This document shows, in pieces, positions 22,514-30,731 of a stretch of DNA of 31,181 bases. This DNA comes from a virus. The notes beneath the pieces are model-generated. The model was not told the origin of the DNA, did not search any database, and saw nothing but the letters and a program-made list of their open reading frames with translations. The stretch spans positions 1 through 31,181 of IMG/VR virus record IMGVR_UViG_3300042525_000118, one strand, 5' to 3'. Numbering within the stretch: the first letter of the stretch is position 1; each line of letters begins with the position of its first letter. A program made the translations under genes and the position numbers.

Positions 22514-25233
22514 TAGCTGACGTTTCCTGAAACAACGCAGATTGTGCCGCTGATGAACAAGACCGTGGCTACGCCTCTTGTGGCTAATGTCATCGTATCT
22601 TTATCAGTGTTTGTTCCGGCAATATAAGCTGTAGTAATTGAACATGTAAGCGTAATATTGCCGGTTGTATTGTTGAAGATGGTTATAATATCACCTTCAG
22701 CAAAAGTTGAGTTTGGGATCGTAATAGACCCTCCCGTTACTTGGACATATTTACCAACGTCGGCAGTAGCTAATGAATACGCGCCGCTTGATTTAGTGCC
22801 GACAGGAGGGATGTTGAGATAACCAATGCTTGATGACGTTGACGGAAACGTCATTGTCGTTGAATCAGTGCCAGCAAAAGTTATTGAGTTACTGAAAGAA
22901 GCCGTTTTACCGTTGGTAACGGTCAGCGTGCCAGTGGACGATGTGATCGTCAAACCATTGATGCTTGTAGCTGTTGCTGCACCAAGAACAGGCGTAACAA
23001 GCGTTGGGCTGGTTGAAAACACAAGGTTAGTGCTTGTCGTGCCCGTAGCGCCAGAAGCTGTATAGCCCGTAATGTTGTTAAATGCTGTAATACCAGCGGT
23101 TGATGCACCTGTGCCGCCGCCCGAAACGCCAAGCGTTCCGAACGTCATAGACGATGCGCCGCCGCCACCTGACAGTAATGGCTGGCCTGAAGTTCCGGCG
23201 CTCGTAGGTAAGTTAAAGTTATACGTTCCCGCGCCCGCTGCGCCTTGGATTGATATGGTTCCCGATGTCGATCCCGCAATGCCAAGAACGCCCGCTGTAG
23301 ACCCTGAAACGCCAAGCGTAAATAAGCCCTTAGTCGTGCTAAACTGAGCCGATACACCGCCGCTTGTATAAATTGAAAGCGGTAGATATGTGCCTGTGCC
23401 ATTGATACCTGACACCAACTGAACGTCCGTATTGTCGTTCGTGGTTATCATTATCTTACTGGCATTAGTCGGATCAGAATTATTTGTAGCCTGCCAAGCT
23501 GCGCCGGTAGCGTTGCCGTTTGGCAGAGCGTAAATACCTGTCAGACCATTCGTTGTGCTAGTTTGGAAAGAAAAACGGCTTGCAACAGTTGCATTACTAA
23601 AGTCAGCTAAGAATAGCGCGCCAGTGCCGGTATGTGTTTCATTACCGCTGATAGTAGGCGTCGTAATCGTTGGCGACGTGCCGAAAACAAGTGACCCACT
23701 ACCTGTTTCGTCCGTAACAGCCGCTGCTAAATTGGCCGATGATGGCGTCCCTAAGAATGTAAGGATACCTGTGCCTGTCGTTGTGCCGGAAAGCGTATTT
23801 GTGCCACTGTAGTAGGTAAGTTGACCGACAGTGCCGGTGTTGATCGTGCCTGCCGCAGCCGCAGCCCATGTCGTGTTGCCAGAGCCGTCAGTTTGCAGGA
23901 AGTAGTTGGCTGTGCCGCCAGATGTTGGCAGCGTAAGCGACCAAGCAGAGGCGTTATTGCCTGACTTTAAGCTGACGGCATTGGCGCTGGATGAATTGTA
24001 TAAATTTAACGCTGCGCTGGTCGTAGACGCAACGCCGAGCGACATCGTAGCTGTGCCGGTGCCATTTACGAAGGTAAAGGCTGCGTCGCCGCCAAAAGTG
24101 CCCGCATTATTGAACTGAACCTGCGTGGTAGACCCACCGGGTGACCCACCACCACCGCCGCCACCTGCCGCCCATGACAGAACGCCGTTCGTGTCTGTCT
24201 GGAGGTAGTAACCGTTGACAGGTGAAGCCGCTGGGAACGTCAGCGTGTAATTAGCCGCCGTCGAATTAGACGATTGTAGCGTGACCGTATTAGCGCTTGT
24301 GTTGGATAGAACCAACGTGCCGCGTGTCGAACTAGCCGTGCCGAGCGTAACTTGAGACGTAAAGGTCGGGCTGGTTGCGAAGACTAGAGGCCCAGATCCC
24401 GTCTCATCAGTGACAGCCGCCGCGAGATTCGCGCTCGTCGGCGTCGCCAAGAACGTCGCAACACCTGTCCCAAGGCCGTCAACGCCTGTGCTAATAGGTA
24501 ATCCCGTCGCATTTGTCAGAGTCCCTGACGATGGGGTGCCTAATGCACCGCCATTAACAACGAAAGCGCCCGCAGAGCCGACATTTACTGCTAATGCAGT
24601 CGCTACGCCCGTTCCAAGGCCACCAAGACCTGAAACTGGATAGCCTGTGCAATTTCCTAAATTACCGCTGCTAGGCGTGCCAAGCGCGCCGTTAAACGTA
24701 ACAAACGCGCCCGCAGAGCCAACATTAACAGCTAAAGCCGTCAAAACACCCGTGCCAGCGCCCGTTAAATTTCCTACCGCGTAGCCTGTGCAACTCGACA
24801 AGACGCCGCTGCTAGGTGTGCCGAGTGCAGGCGTCACAAGCGACGGGCCTGTTGCTAATACGATGCTGCCAGAGCCGGTTGTCGTGTTGCCGAGCGCTGT
24901 GACCGTGCCGCTCGTTGGGAACGTCAGCGTGGTCGTGCCTGAGAAGGTGAAGGTGCTAGAATAAGCCCCTGACGTTACAAAAGTAGAGCCATCAGCCAGC
25001 GTCAGCGTAGCACCAGTCGCTGGAGCCGTCATTGTAATCTTATTGACGCTGCCGTTTAGGACTAAATTACCGCTTTTATCGACGACAAAAGAGGCCGTAG
25101 AAGCCCCTGTAACGGTCAAATTAAGCAGTTTGGACGATGAATCAGAACCAGAGTTGGTAACGGCTAATTTAATGCCATTCCAAGTAGTTGCAGCATCATT
25201 CCATGTGTCGCTAAGATTATAAATAAAGGCCAT
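22513..25233 (-). CDS. Large repeat-containing tail fibre
   Basis: A 906-residue fibre. The N-terminus MAFIYNLSDTWNDAATTWNG is a typical small attachment region followed by a shaft. Residues 136-265 contain three copies of a 47-residue unit (ALGTPSSG..L..CTGY...G.GTGV.TALAVNVGSAGAF), and an ATPTSANLAAAVTDETGSG-type segment occurs twice (about residues 262-292 and again near 500-530). The chain is Ser/Thr/Gly/Ala-rich and beta-structured throughout with few charged residues. It is presumably a trimer that projects from the tail or the head. Overlaps the Gly-rich gene by one base (TAATG). Confidence 0.85.
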   Translation of the reverse strand: MAFIYNLSDTWNDAATTWNGIKLAVTNSGSDSSSKLLNLTVTGASTASFVVDKSGNLVLNGSVNKITMTAPATGATLTLADGSTFVTSGAYSSTFTFSGTTTLTFPTSGTVTALGNTTTGSGSIVLATGPSLVTPALGTPSSGVLSSCTGYAVGNLTGAGTGVLTALAVNVGSAGAFVTFNGALGTPSSGNLGNCTGYPVSGLGGLGTGVATALAVNVGSAGAFVVNGGALGTPSSGTLTNATGLPISTGVDGLGTGVATFLATPTSANLAAAVTDETGSGPLVFATSPTFTSQVTLGTASSTRGTLVLSNTSANTVTLQSSNSTAANYTLTFPAASPVNGYYLQTDTNGVLSWAAGGGGGGGSPGGSTTQVQFNNAGTFGGDAAFTFVNGTGTATMSLGVASTTSAALNLYNSSSANAVSLKSGNNASAWSLTLPTSGGTANYFLQTDGSGNTTWAAAAAGTINTGTVGQLTYYSGTNTLSGTTTGTGILTFLGTPSSANLAAAVTDETGSGSLVFGTSPTITTPTISGNETHTGTGALFLADFSNATVASRFSFQTSTTNGLTGIYALPNGNATGAAWQATNNSDPTNASKIMITTNDNTDVQLVSGINGTGTYLPLSIYTSGGVSAQFSTTKGLFTLGVSGSTAGVLGIAGSTSGTISIQGAAGAGTYNFNLPTSAGTSGQPLLSGGGGASSMTFGTLGVSGGGTGASTAGITAFNNITGYTASGATGTTSTNLVFSTSPTLVTPVLGAATATSINGLTITSSTGTLTVTNGKTASFSNSITFAGTDSTTMTFPSTSSSIGYLNIPPVGTKSSGAYSLATADVGKYVQVTGGSITIPNSTFAEGDIITIFNNTTGNITLTCSITTAYIAGTNTDKDTMTLATRGVATVLFISGTICVVSGNVS
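24439..24828 (-). repeat. Three tandem 141-bp (47-aa) units in the fibre gene
   Basis: Residues 136-182, 183-229 and 230-265 of the fibre start with ALGTPSSG and share the TALAVNVGSAGAF(V) and GLGTGV(A)T phrases; the third copy ends early. The DNA copies differ at silent sites. Such unit-length variation is a usual route to length change in phage fibres. Confidence 0.85.
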
Positions 25234-25238
25234 TTAGA

Positions 25239-25508
25239 TTACTCGAAAAGAATAGTAACCACAGGATTTGTGCCGCCGAGAACAACATAAAGGCCGTTAT
25301 TTAGACTGATGCCTTCCGCCGTAAAAACGTAATTCCCAGGCGTTGCAGCCGTAAATTGCGAGATAACAACAGGATCGTTGGTGTCGCCGTCAGGCGTATC
25401 GTAAACAGCTACTGTTGGCGATGAGCCGGAGCTGGCAAAAATGCCTTTCAGCTTGCCAAGACCGACCTTAAGCTGTGTTGTGGCGGTCAATTTTGCATAA
25501 TAAGCCAT
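25239..25508 (-). CDS. Small beta-rich structural protein, 89 aa
   Basis: An 89-residue protein, MAYYAKLTATTQLKVGLGKL at the start and then SGSSPTVAVYDTPDGDTNDP. This pattern (LKxGxGxLKGIFxSS....VYD...GDTNDPV) belongs to a common group of small beta-sandwich phage proteins located near fibre or head genes. Strong GAGGAAATC ribosome binding site seven bases upstream. Probably a virion accessory protein. Confidence 0.8.
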   Translation of the reverse strand: MAYYAKLTATTQLKVGLGKLKGIFASSGSSPTVAVYDTPDGDTNDPVVISQFTAATPGNYVFTAEGISLNNGLYVVLGGTNPVVTILFE

Positions 25509-25515
25509 GATTTCC

Positions 25516-25878
25516 TCACGCTAGGAATTTCAATTTATACAGGGTTTTCAGATAAAGACCAACTATCTCGTCGATAATGTTTTGGATCGCCGTATCGTCC
25601 TTTTCACAGACTTTATAACGAAGATCCTCGACATCTTTCATCGAATCTTCGAGAAACTCGACAACATTGGTAGTTTTCTTGGCCGAATGGAGCGTAATCG
25701 GCCCGATTAGGCCGTGTCTACCTTGGTAGGCTTCGGCCAAATCGTCTGCTAACTCGATTACATTGTTATAAAACCCGCCTAAAGCCTTATGTTTTGCATA
25801 AGAACGGGTGTTTAAATGCACGCTGTGAGTCACATCGCGGGCTAAAAACAGGTGTCCTATTAGATCCGCGCAGCTCAT
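25516..25878 (-). CDS. DUF5856 helical, ferritin/Dps-like phage protein
   Basis: A 120-residue all-helical protein. LIGHLFLARDVTHSVHLNTR, then SYAKHKALGGFYNNVIELAD and DLAEAYQGRHGL, followed by a C-terminal IIDEIVGLYLKTLYKLKFL helix, match the DUF5856 family, which looks like a four-helix Dps/ferritin-type bundle. His, Glu and Asp spacings (H15/H17/H21-like in helix 1; E43, D46) could bind a metal, but I cannot show a ferroxidase site. It overlaps the portal stop (ATGA) and is therefore co-translated with it. Role unknown; DNA protection or metal storage are only ideas. Confidence 0.82.
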   Translation of the reverse strand: MSCADLIGHLFLARDVTHSVHLNTRSYAKHKALGGFYNNVIELADDLAEAYQGRHGLIGPITLHSAKKTTNVVEFLEDSMKDVEDLRYKVCEKDDTAIQNIIDEIVGLYLKTLYKLKFLA

Positions 25879-28019
25879 TGTTCTAATCCCGGTAATTGTG
25901 GTTGCTCAGGCTGGCGCAACGGTGCGCTACCTGGCACTAGATCGCCTGTGTCCAGCGCCGCAGCGACTGTCCCCATTACGATGTCTTGGATCTGTTCAGG
26001 CGTCATATTAGCCGCTGTCGCTTGTATCCGCTTCGTCTCTGCGTCATACGCCTTAATCTGCGTATTTTGCTCGTCAATAGCCAGTTTCTGCATATCGTAT
26101 GACTGTTGCAGTTGCTGAACCAGCGCCGCAGTCTGTTCCATCTGGTTCGCCATGTCGTTCATCTGAGCGCGCATCATCTGCGCTTCTGGCGACTCATCAG
26201 TATTATCCAGAACCTTCGGATCGAGCGTCTTGGCGAATCTTGCCGCCATTTCCTGCGCTCCAGGCCAGTCCATGTTCTTAATGAACAGGTCGCCTGCCAC
26301 ACCCCAGAGCTGCGGGTTGGTCTGCAAGATCATCTGCATCGCTTCCATCGCCTCTTGGCGCTTGGTTGCGTAGCTTGGGCCTGTCGTGACTACCACGTCG
26401 TAGGTGCCGACTGATGGGTTGTAGATCTTTTCAATGTCCAAGCCCGTGATCGGATCCTTGATGACGCGCACTGGTTCTGGCTGATTTGGATTGATCTTCA
26501 CCATATCCACTTCGCCGTCTAACCCGACGATACGAGCCACGCGCTCAGTATCATAGATCTTAGGGATCAGATCGACGAGTTGTCTTGTCGTATATCGAAC
26601 CGCTCGCGCCAGATTGTCCACGTAGTGATATGTGGATGTGTCGCCTTGGTTTTGCCGAGCCAGAATCGCACGACCCGTCCTCTCGTTACTGGTCGCACCA
26701 ATGGAACTGTCATACTGACCCGTGGTCGATTTAATATCTTCCCCAGCGCCCATTTTGGCCTGGATAAGGCCGGTTTGCGCCATAGGTGGCTGCGCGCGTT
26801 CAGGTAATGGCAGAGGAGATCCTGCACCATCGGTGACATCGGGGTTGACTTCGAGGTAGGGCCAGTTGTTCGTATTGGCCGTTTTCCAGTTTGTTTCGTA
26901 TCCTTCAAACTGTCCCCCATATCCGATAAACGGTGCTTTCGGAGCCAGCGCCAGCATCTCTGCCTCTTGGCTGACCCAATAGTTATACATGCGCTGCGCG
27001 TCTTTGGCGTTTCTCACCAAGCCGCTGATGTATAACTGCCCGTCTACCTCAAATTCATTGCCTACGACGCGGACGACAGGAATCCATTTACCCGCCCAGT
27101 CGCGTTCCTCTAATACTTCAAAGCCGTTTGTCTTCAGCCACTTCACCTGTCTGTGCTCGCTTGTGCGAGACTTCAGCGGTTTGCCGAACATAGCCTTGAG
27201 CTGCTTATCCTGCGGCGAACCATTAAACGCCGTGATATTGTCAGGGTAAAGATTCAGCGTCTTTTTTTGGTGTTCTATGTAGAAATACTCAGCGATGCGA
27301 ACCGTCTCTTGACTCATCCACATGCTAAGTGACTGATCGCCAACGCCCTGCGACATCATTACAGAGATCGGCAGCGCGTCTGGATATAGACGCTCATACT
27401 CTTCTTTAGGAATGTCTTCTGTTATGAAGCACCATTCCGCGTCTGATCCGCATGGGTCGTGGATCATCGGATCCATATAGACGCTGAAGCTGTTACGGAC
27501 GCGACCGATCTTTAGGTCTTGGTCAAACGAGTCTTCGCGGCAATATTCCGTAAGGATTCGGATATAACCTTCGCCGTAGGTAACTTGATTGTCGCAGGCT
27601 GTATCATATGCAACGTCCGCGTCGGAAAGGTATTCGATGTGTCTAACGATACCTTGAAAGACTTCTGCGACCGCGACGTCGGCTTTATCGTCCGCTGGGA
27701 TGACTTTGCCGGAGGGGCGGTTCTGTCGTTGTTCATTTGTTACCAGCCTAACATGCTGTGGCAGCTTGTTAATCGTCAGGCATGGCCGCGCGTTGATCGT
27801 CTGGCCCTGCACCGCACCTCTGGTCGCCAAGACGTCGGCAGGCCATTGCCAAGCATTATCTGGAGAGCCTGCCATAAAACGCAAGTCGTCCAGCTCATCT
27901 TCTCTTGAATCTGAATAGGCTGCGCTCGCCACCGTAAAGCGGTGGCGCATCGTCGCCAGACGGTCGCCGTCTGGGTTGTCGGATACTTTGCCTGCGGCTT
28001 CTACGTCACTTGCAGCCAC
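25875..28019 (-). CDS. Portal protein, P22 gp1-like
   Basis: A 714-residue portal (P22 gp1 is about 725). The region after residue 20 ([19 protein letters not shown], then [38 protein letters not shown]) is a strong family match, and the middle has the [20 protein letters not shown] loop and a long C-terminal helical barrel region. I prefer the GTG at 28019 because AAGGCGG precedes it; a TTG at 28067 (730 aa) would overlap the 49-aa gene by 62 bases. It forms the dodecameric DNA-entry channel and docks the terminase. Stop overlaps DUF5856 start (ATGA). Confidence 0.92.
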   Translation of the reverse strand: MAASDVEAAGKVSDNPDGDRLATMRHRFTVASAAYSDSREDELDDLRFMAGSPDNAWQWPADVLATRGAVQGQTINARPCLTINKLPQHVRLVTNEQRQNRPSGKVIPADDKADVAVAEVFQGIVRHIEYLSDADVAYDTACDNQVTYGEGYIRILTEYCREDSFDQDLKIGRVRNSFSVYMDPMIHDPCGSDAEWCFITEDIPKEEYERLYPDALPISVMMSQGVGDQSLSMWMSQETVRIAEYFYIEHQKKTLNLYPDNITAFNGSPQDKQLKAMFGKPLKSRTSEHRQVKWLKTNGFEVLEERDWAGKWIPVVRVVGNEFEVDGQLYISGLVRNAKDAQRMYNYWVSQEAEMLALAPKAPFIGYGGQFEGYETNWKTANTNNWPYLEVNPDVTDGAGSPLPLPERAQPPMAQTGLIQAKMGAGEDIKSTTGQYDSSIGATSNERTGRAILARQNQGDTSTYHYVDNLARAVRYTTRQLVDLIPKIYDTERVARIVGLDGEVDMVKINPNQPEPVRVIKDPITGLDIEKIYNPSVGTYDVVVTTGPSYATKRQEAMEAMQMILQTNPQLWGVAGDLFIKNMDWPGAQEMAARFAKTLDPKVLDNTDESPEAQMMRAQMNDMANQMEQTAALVQQLQQSYDMQKLAIDEQNTQIKAYDAETKRIQATAANMTPEQIQDIVMGTVAAALDTGDLVPGSAPLRQPEQPQLPGLEQ

Positions 28020-28155
28020 TTTTGCCGCCTTTTTTAGCCGAACGCTTGACAGAATACGCGATTGCAACAGCCTGCTTGACCGGCTTACCGGCAGCGACTT
28101 CAGCTTTTATGTTCTTCCGAAAGGCGTTCTTAGATGATGACTTAACTAGAGGCAT
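28006..28155 (-). CDS. Small basic DUF6496-type protein, 49 aa
   Basis: A 49-residue Lys-rich protein beginning [20 protein letters not shown] and continuing [20 protein letters not shown]. This is the DUF6496-type pattern (K-x-AF..N....E...GKP.KQA.AIAYS..R). Its ATG overlaps the TAA of the previous tiny gene (TAATG), and its 3' end overlaps the portal start by 14 bases (with the GTG start). No function is known; it is too small for a catalytic enzyme and could bind DNA or RNA through its many Lys/Arg residues. Confidence 0.78.
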   Translation of the reverse strand: MPLVKSSSKNAFRKNIKAEVAAGKPVKQAVAIAYSVKRSAKKGGKSGCK

Positions 28156-28304
28156 TATTTCTTCCTCGTCTTGGCGGATTCTTTGAACGCCTTGGCCGTA
28201 GGTGCGCCTTTAGCGCCGACCTTACGCATCTTCTCGCCTGAACCGGCTGCGATGCGCGCCTTCTTGGCATGGATGTTGGCGTATAGCCCTGGCTTACTTG
28301 CCAC
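28155..28304 (-). CDS. Small basic phage protein, 49 aa, GTG start
   Basis: A 49-residue Lys/Arg-rich protein with a GTG start at 28304. Residues 4-36 read [20 protein letters not shown] then [15 protein letters not shown], a pattern seen in many tailed phages near terminase and portal genes, of unknown function. It overlaps the upstream gene by 11 bases and its stop overlaps the next start (TAATG). About 30 percent Lys plus Arg, so probably disordered or nucleic-acid binding. Confidence 0.78.
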   Translation of the reverse strand: MASKPGLYANIHAKKARIAAGSGEKMRKVGAKGAPTAKAFKESAKTRKK

Positions 28305-28545
28305 AGTTCCACCTCTTCATAGATGCTTTAGCGCGGTCTGCGTTCTTAGACTTAGCGACTACGCCGCCCATTCGGGCGCAAAAACTAGCCTTGCGGCCCT
28401 TGTCAGCGTCTGTCTTAGGGTTCGGCGCAGGTGCCTTTAACTTGCTGCCAGTCGCCTTGTTGTATTTGGCGCGGCCTTTGGCTGTTAGTCCAGCGCCCGC
28501 TTTCGTCGATAGCTTCTCGCCACGACCAACAGATAATGATACCAT
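28294..28545 (-). CDS. Small basic DUF6321-like protein, 83 aa
   Basis: An 83-residue Lys/Arg-rich protein with the segments GEKLSTKAGAGLTAKGRAKY and KAPAPNPKTDADKGRKASFC, followed by ARMGGV and a C-terminal [10 protein letters not shown]. The pattern matches the DUF6321 family of phage proteins as I recall it. I chose the ATG at 28545 because it overlaps the terL stop (TAATG), like its downstream neighbours; an ATG at 28560 (88 aa) inside terL is also possible. Two Cys are present, too few for a zinc ribbon. Function unknown. Confidence 0.78.
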   Translation of the reverse strand: MVSLSVGRGEKLSTKAGAGLTAKGRAKYNKATGSKLKAPAPNPKTDADKGRKASFCARMGGVVAKSKNADRAKASMKRWNCGK

Positions 28546-30071
28546 TAACTTGCCATCCAACCAGACGATGCGGAGCCTTGACCATAACTGACCCGACGTG
28601 TGTTGTCTACACGCTGTTCACGTCTGGCGACAGGAAATGCGAAGGTTATTGCGATGGCGTCCGCCGCGTCGGGCGACGCCAGACCTCTGCTTTTCATGTC
28701 CTTCTTAGACTCTAAGAAGATCGTTCCCTTAGAGTCCGGCTTCATCATCGGCCCGATGAGGTCTGACTTCAGATACCGATCCTTTGGTATGCTCGCGTCT
28801 TTCAGCCAGTCCTTCATCGCGCCCCACATCTCCGCGCGCTTGTTCCCATACATCATAGGCTTCGTGCTCTTATTGCCGAAGTTCACCCCGCGCACCTTGT
28901 AGCGCTGTTCCTTCAGCCGATCCACCACGCCCGCGCCTAGTCCGCCTTCGTCGATAACCACTAAGGCTGGCTTGAACTCTTCGATCACGTCGATCACCCG
29001 CCCAACGACCTCCATCGTGTCGTCGCCCCTGTAGCGCTTTATGCCTATGACGTCTCTGCCCTGTCGTATGGCTATAACGGTGGCGTCGGCACCAAAGCGT
29101 GCCGGATCCACTCCGACCACGATGGGGGCGGACTGGTCGGCGTGAGCTGCACGTTCCATTGCCTCGTCAACCAGCGCGTTTCCGATGAACTGGTCGTCGC
29201 TTGCGTTCGGGAACTGACCGTAGACTTCGACGTGTGCGGCGCTGGAGTCTGGCCCATACTCGTCAATGATCTGCTGGTAGACGGCTTTATCCGTCCCTTC
29301 GACAGATCTGGCATCGACAATCTTATTTCGCCAGAAGTCGCGCTTGGAGTTAAAACACTCATAAAAGTAACCAGAGTTACGACGGGGGTTGCTGAAGCAC
29401 AACCAAAAGCGATTAGGGGTATTTTCCGTAAAAAAGCCCGCTGCAACTGACCAGATAGAATCATCAATTCCGCTTGCCTCATCGAATACCAGCATGACAC
29501 CCGCGAAGTTGTGCACGCCAGCATATGCGTCAGGATTCTCCGCACTCCACAACCGCCCTTCTACGCCCCAATAGCGCGTTCCCATCTTCAGATCACGTTC
29601 GACCAGTTCCGCTATCCACTTGGCCGGTAGCACCCGCGTCGCGGATACCTCGAACCAATGCGTGTGGATCGCCATACTCAACCACTTCGTTATCTCAGCC
29701 CAGGTGACGCTGCGGAGCTGCGCTTCCGAGTTAGCCGACACGATGGTCGTCGATCCAATCCGTGTGGTCAGCATCCAGATCGTCAGCCAGCTTACGAGGG
29801 CAGACTTACCGATACCGCGTCCTGAACTGACCGCCAGCCGTAGCGTCTCGAAGTCTATCTTACCGTTGTTCGCGTGGATGTGATCGCGCAGTTCGACCAA
29901 CACCTCGCGCTGCCATTTGCGCGGGCCTTCGAAGTGCTCAAGTGGCGTATTCGGCTTCCCCCACGGAAAGGCTAGTCTCACGAAGGCCAGCGGGTCGTTC
30001 TTCAGCGCGGGGTTCCACAGCGTCGCCATTAAGCGCTGTTCTTCCTCCGGCGAATATACCGTCGTTTGCAT
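28545..30071 (-). CDS. terL: Terminase large subunit
   Basis: A 508-residue packaging motor. The ATPase domain has Walker A SSGRGIGKS (residues 82-90, K89) and Walker B VMLVFDE (192-198, D197-E198), with the coupling motif around SNPRRNSG. The RNase H-like nuclease domain has VGVDPARFGADA (D322), VVIDEGGLGAG (D374) and a third acidic site in SPDAADA (D468/D471). All are intact. It hydrolyses ATP to drive DNA into the capsid and cuts concatemers. The ATG lies 134 bases inside terS in another frame. Transcribed with terS, the tiny basic genes and portal. Confidence 0.96.
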   Translation of the reverse strand: MQTTVYSPEEEQRLMATLWNPALKNDPLAFVRLAFPWGKPNTPLEHFEGPRKWQREVLVELRDHIHANNGKIDFETLRLAVSSGRGIGKSALVSWLTIWMLTTRIGSTTIVSANSEAQLRSVTWAEITKWLSMAIHTHWFEVSATRVLPAKWIAELVERDLKMGTRYWGVEGRLWSAENPDAYAGVHNFAGVMLVFDEASGIDDSIWSVAAGFFTENTPNRFWLCFSNPRRNSGYFYECFNSKRDFWRNKIVDARSVEGTDKAVYQQIIDEYGPDSSAAHVEVYGQFPNASDDQFIGNALVDEAMERAAHADQSAPIVVGVDPARFGADATVIAIRQGRDVIGIKRYRGDDTMEVVGRVIDVIEEFKPALVVIDEGGLGAGVVDRLKEQRYKVRGVNFGNKSTKPMMYGNKRAEMWGAMKDWLKDASIPKDRYLKSDLIGPMMKPDSKGTIFLESKKDMKSRGLASPDAADAIAITFAFPVARREQRVDNTRRVSYGQGSASSGWMAS

Positions 30072-30465
30072 CTATGATCTGCCCTTCGATGACTCGTTGC
30101 TGCGCTTCTTGCAGCGCCGCCGTAATAGATATGGTCTGGTTCACTTCTACGCTGACGGCCTGCTTGGCGACCCAACCATGCGCGTGCTTCAGCATTTCAA
30201 GCGCTGCTTTGCTATCGCCCGCTAACGCCGCCGTGCGGAGCACCGCAGCCATCTCCGCCTCGCCTTCAGCGCGGCCCTTGTATTCGGCATACTCAGCTAT
30301 CGGGTCAAGCTGTATCAACCGCCGATACTCTTGTGGCGTCATCCCCGCTGCATACGCCAGTGCGTCGCCCTTCAAGCCTTTGCGCGCGGCGTCGTAAATC
30401 AGTTCGAGATTTTTTTCTGTGGCCTCTATTGTTCGAGGCTCGTAGGGCAGAGACTGGAATGTCAT
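29938..30465 (-). CDS. terS: Terminase small subunit (putative)
   Basis: A 175-residue protein: helical N-terminus with a helix-turn-helix-like segment (AARKGLKGDALAYAAGMTPQ then EYRRLIQLDP), a central coiled-coil-like helix with AGDSKAALEMLKHAHGWVAK, and a polar C-terminal tail. This fits small terminases that bind the packaging site and form rings. The position immediately before terL is the best support. The last 44 residues overlap terL in another frame. The start ATG at 30465 is preceded by GGGG at 30469-30472 and lies seven bases after a possible -10 box, so transcription could begin nearly at the start codon. Confidence 0.85.
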   Translation of the reverse strand: MTFQSLPYEPRTIEATEKNLELIYDAARKGLKGDALAYAAGMTPQEYRRLIQLDPIAEYAEYKGRAEGEAEMAAVLRTAALAGDSKAALEMLKHAHGWVAKQAVSVEVNQTISITAALQEAQQRVIEGQIIDANDGIFAGGRTALNGDAVEPRAEERPAGLRETSLSVGEAEYAT

Positions 30466-30472
30466 AGCCCCA

Positions 30473-30501
30473 GATATACGTCAAAAGATGTTTGATGACA
30501 A
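30473..30501 (-). promoter_or_regulatory. Possible promoter for terS/late operon
   Basis: On the minus strand TTGTCA (30496-30501) and TATATC (30473-30478) are separated by 17 bp. Five of six and four of six positions match the sigma70 consensus. Transcription would start at about 30466, giving an almost leaderless terS message, which is a reason for caution. A weaker pair (TTTACG-17-TAAAAA) sits upstream. Confidence 0.4.
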
Positions 30502-30545
30502 TTTTTAAAAATAAAAAAAGTTTGCGTAAAGCCTGTATAGATATT

Positions 30546-30572
30546 CCCGCCTTCCCCAAGGCCCAGCCCCCC
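30546..30572 (-). other. G-quadruplex-type motif
   Basis: On the minus strand this stretch has four G-tracts of 6, 3, 4 and 3 bases separated by loops of 2, 4 and 5 bases. It meets the usual G3+N1-7 rule. It lies between the palindrome array and the AT-rich run (30501-30520) upstream of terS. If transcribed leftward it would be in the RNA leader. Confidence 0.55.
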
Positions 30573-30647
30573 GGCTTCGAGCTGAATGTAAACACGAAGC
30601 TGATTGTAAACTTGTTTACATAAACACGGAGCTGAATGTAAACTTAA

Positions 30648-30676
30648 TGTTTACGTAAACATGTTTATGTAAACAA
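30648..30676. repeat. 29-bp direct repeat, copy 1 (two palindromes)
   Basis: Consists of a perfect palindrome (30649-30660) and the variant GTTTATGTAAAC (30663-30674) separated by AT, so the two centres are 14 bp apart. Identical to 30703-30731; the two copies are 55 bp apart, start to start. Confidence 0.95.
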
Positions 30677-30702
30677 GGCGCATGTTTATAATCATGTGGC
30701 TG

Positions 30703-30731
30703 TGTTTACGTAAACATGTTTATGTAAACAA
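30703..30731. repeat. 29-bp direct repeat, copy 2 (two palindromes)
   Basis: Second exact copy of the double-palindrome unit, with the palindrome at 30704-30715 and the variant at 30718-30729. The sequence between the copies contains TATAAA-like bases but no further palindrome of this class. Confidence 0.95.

Noticed and set aside
28020-28067. TTG start for the portal at 28067
   Set aside because: Overlaps the 49-aa gene by 62 bases and lacks a ribosome binding site, whereas the GTG at 28019 has AAGGCGG. Not excluded.
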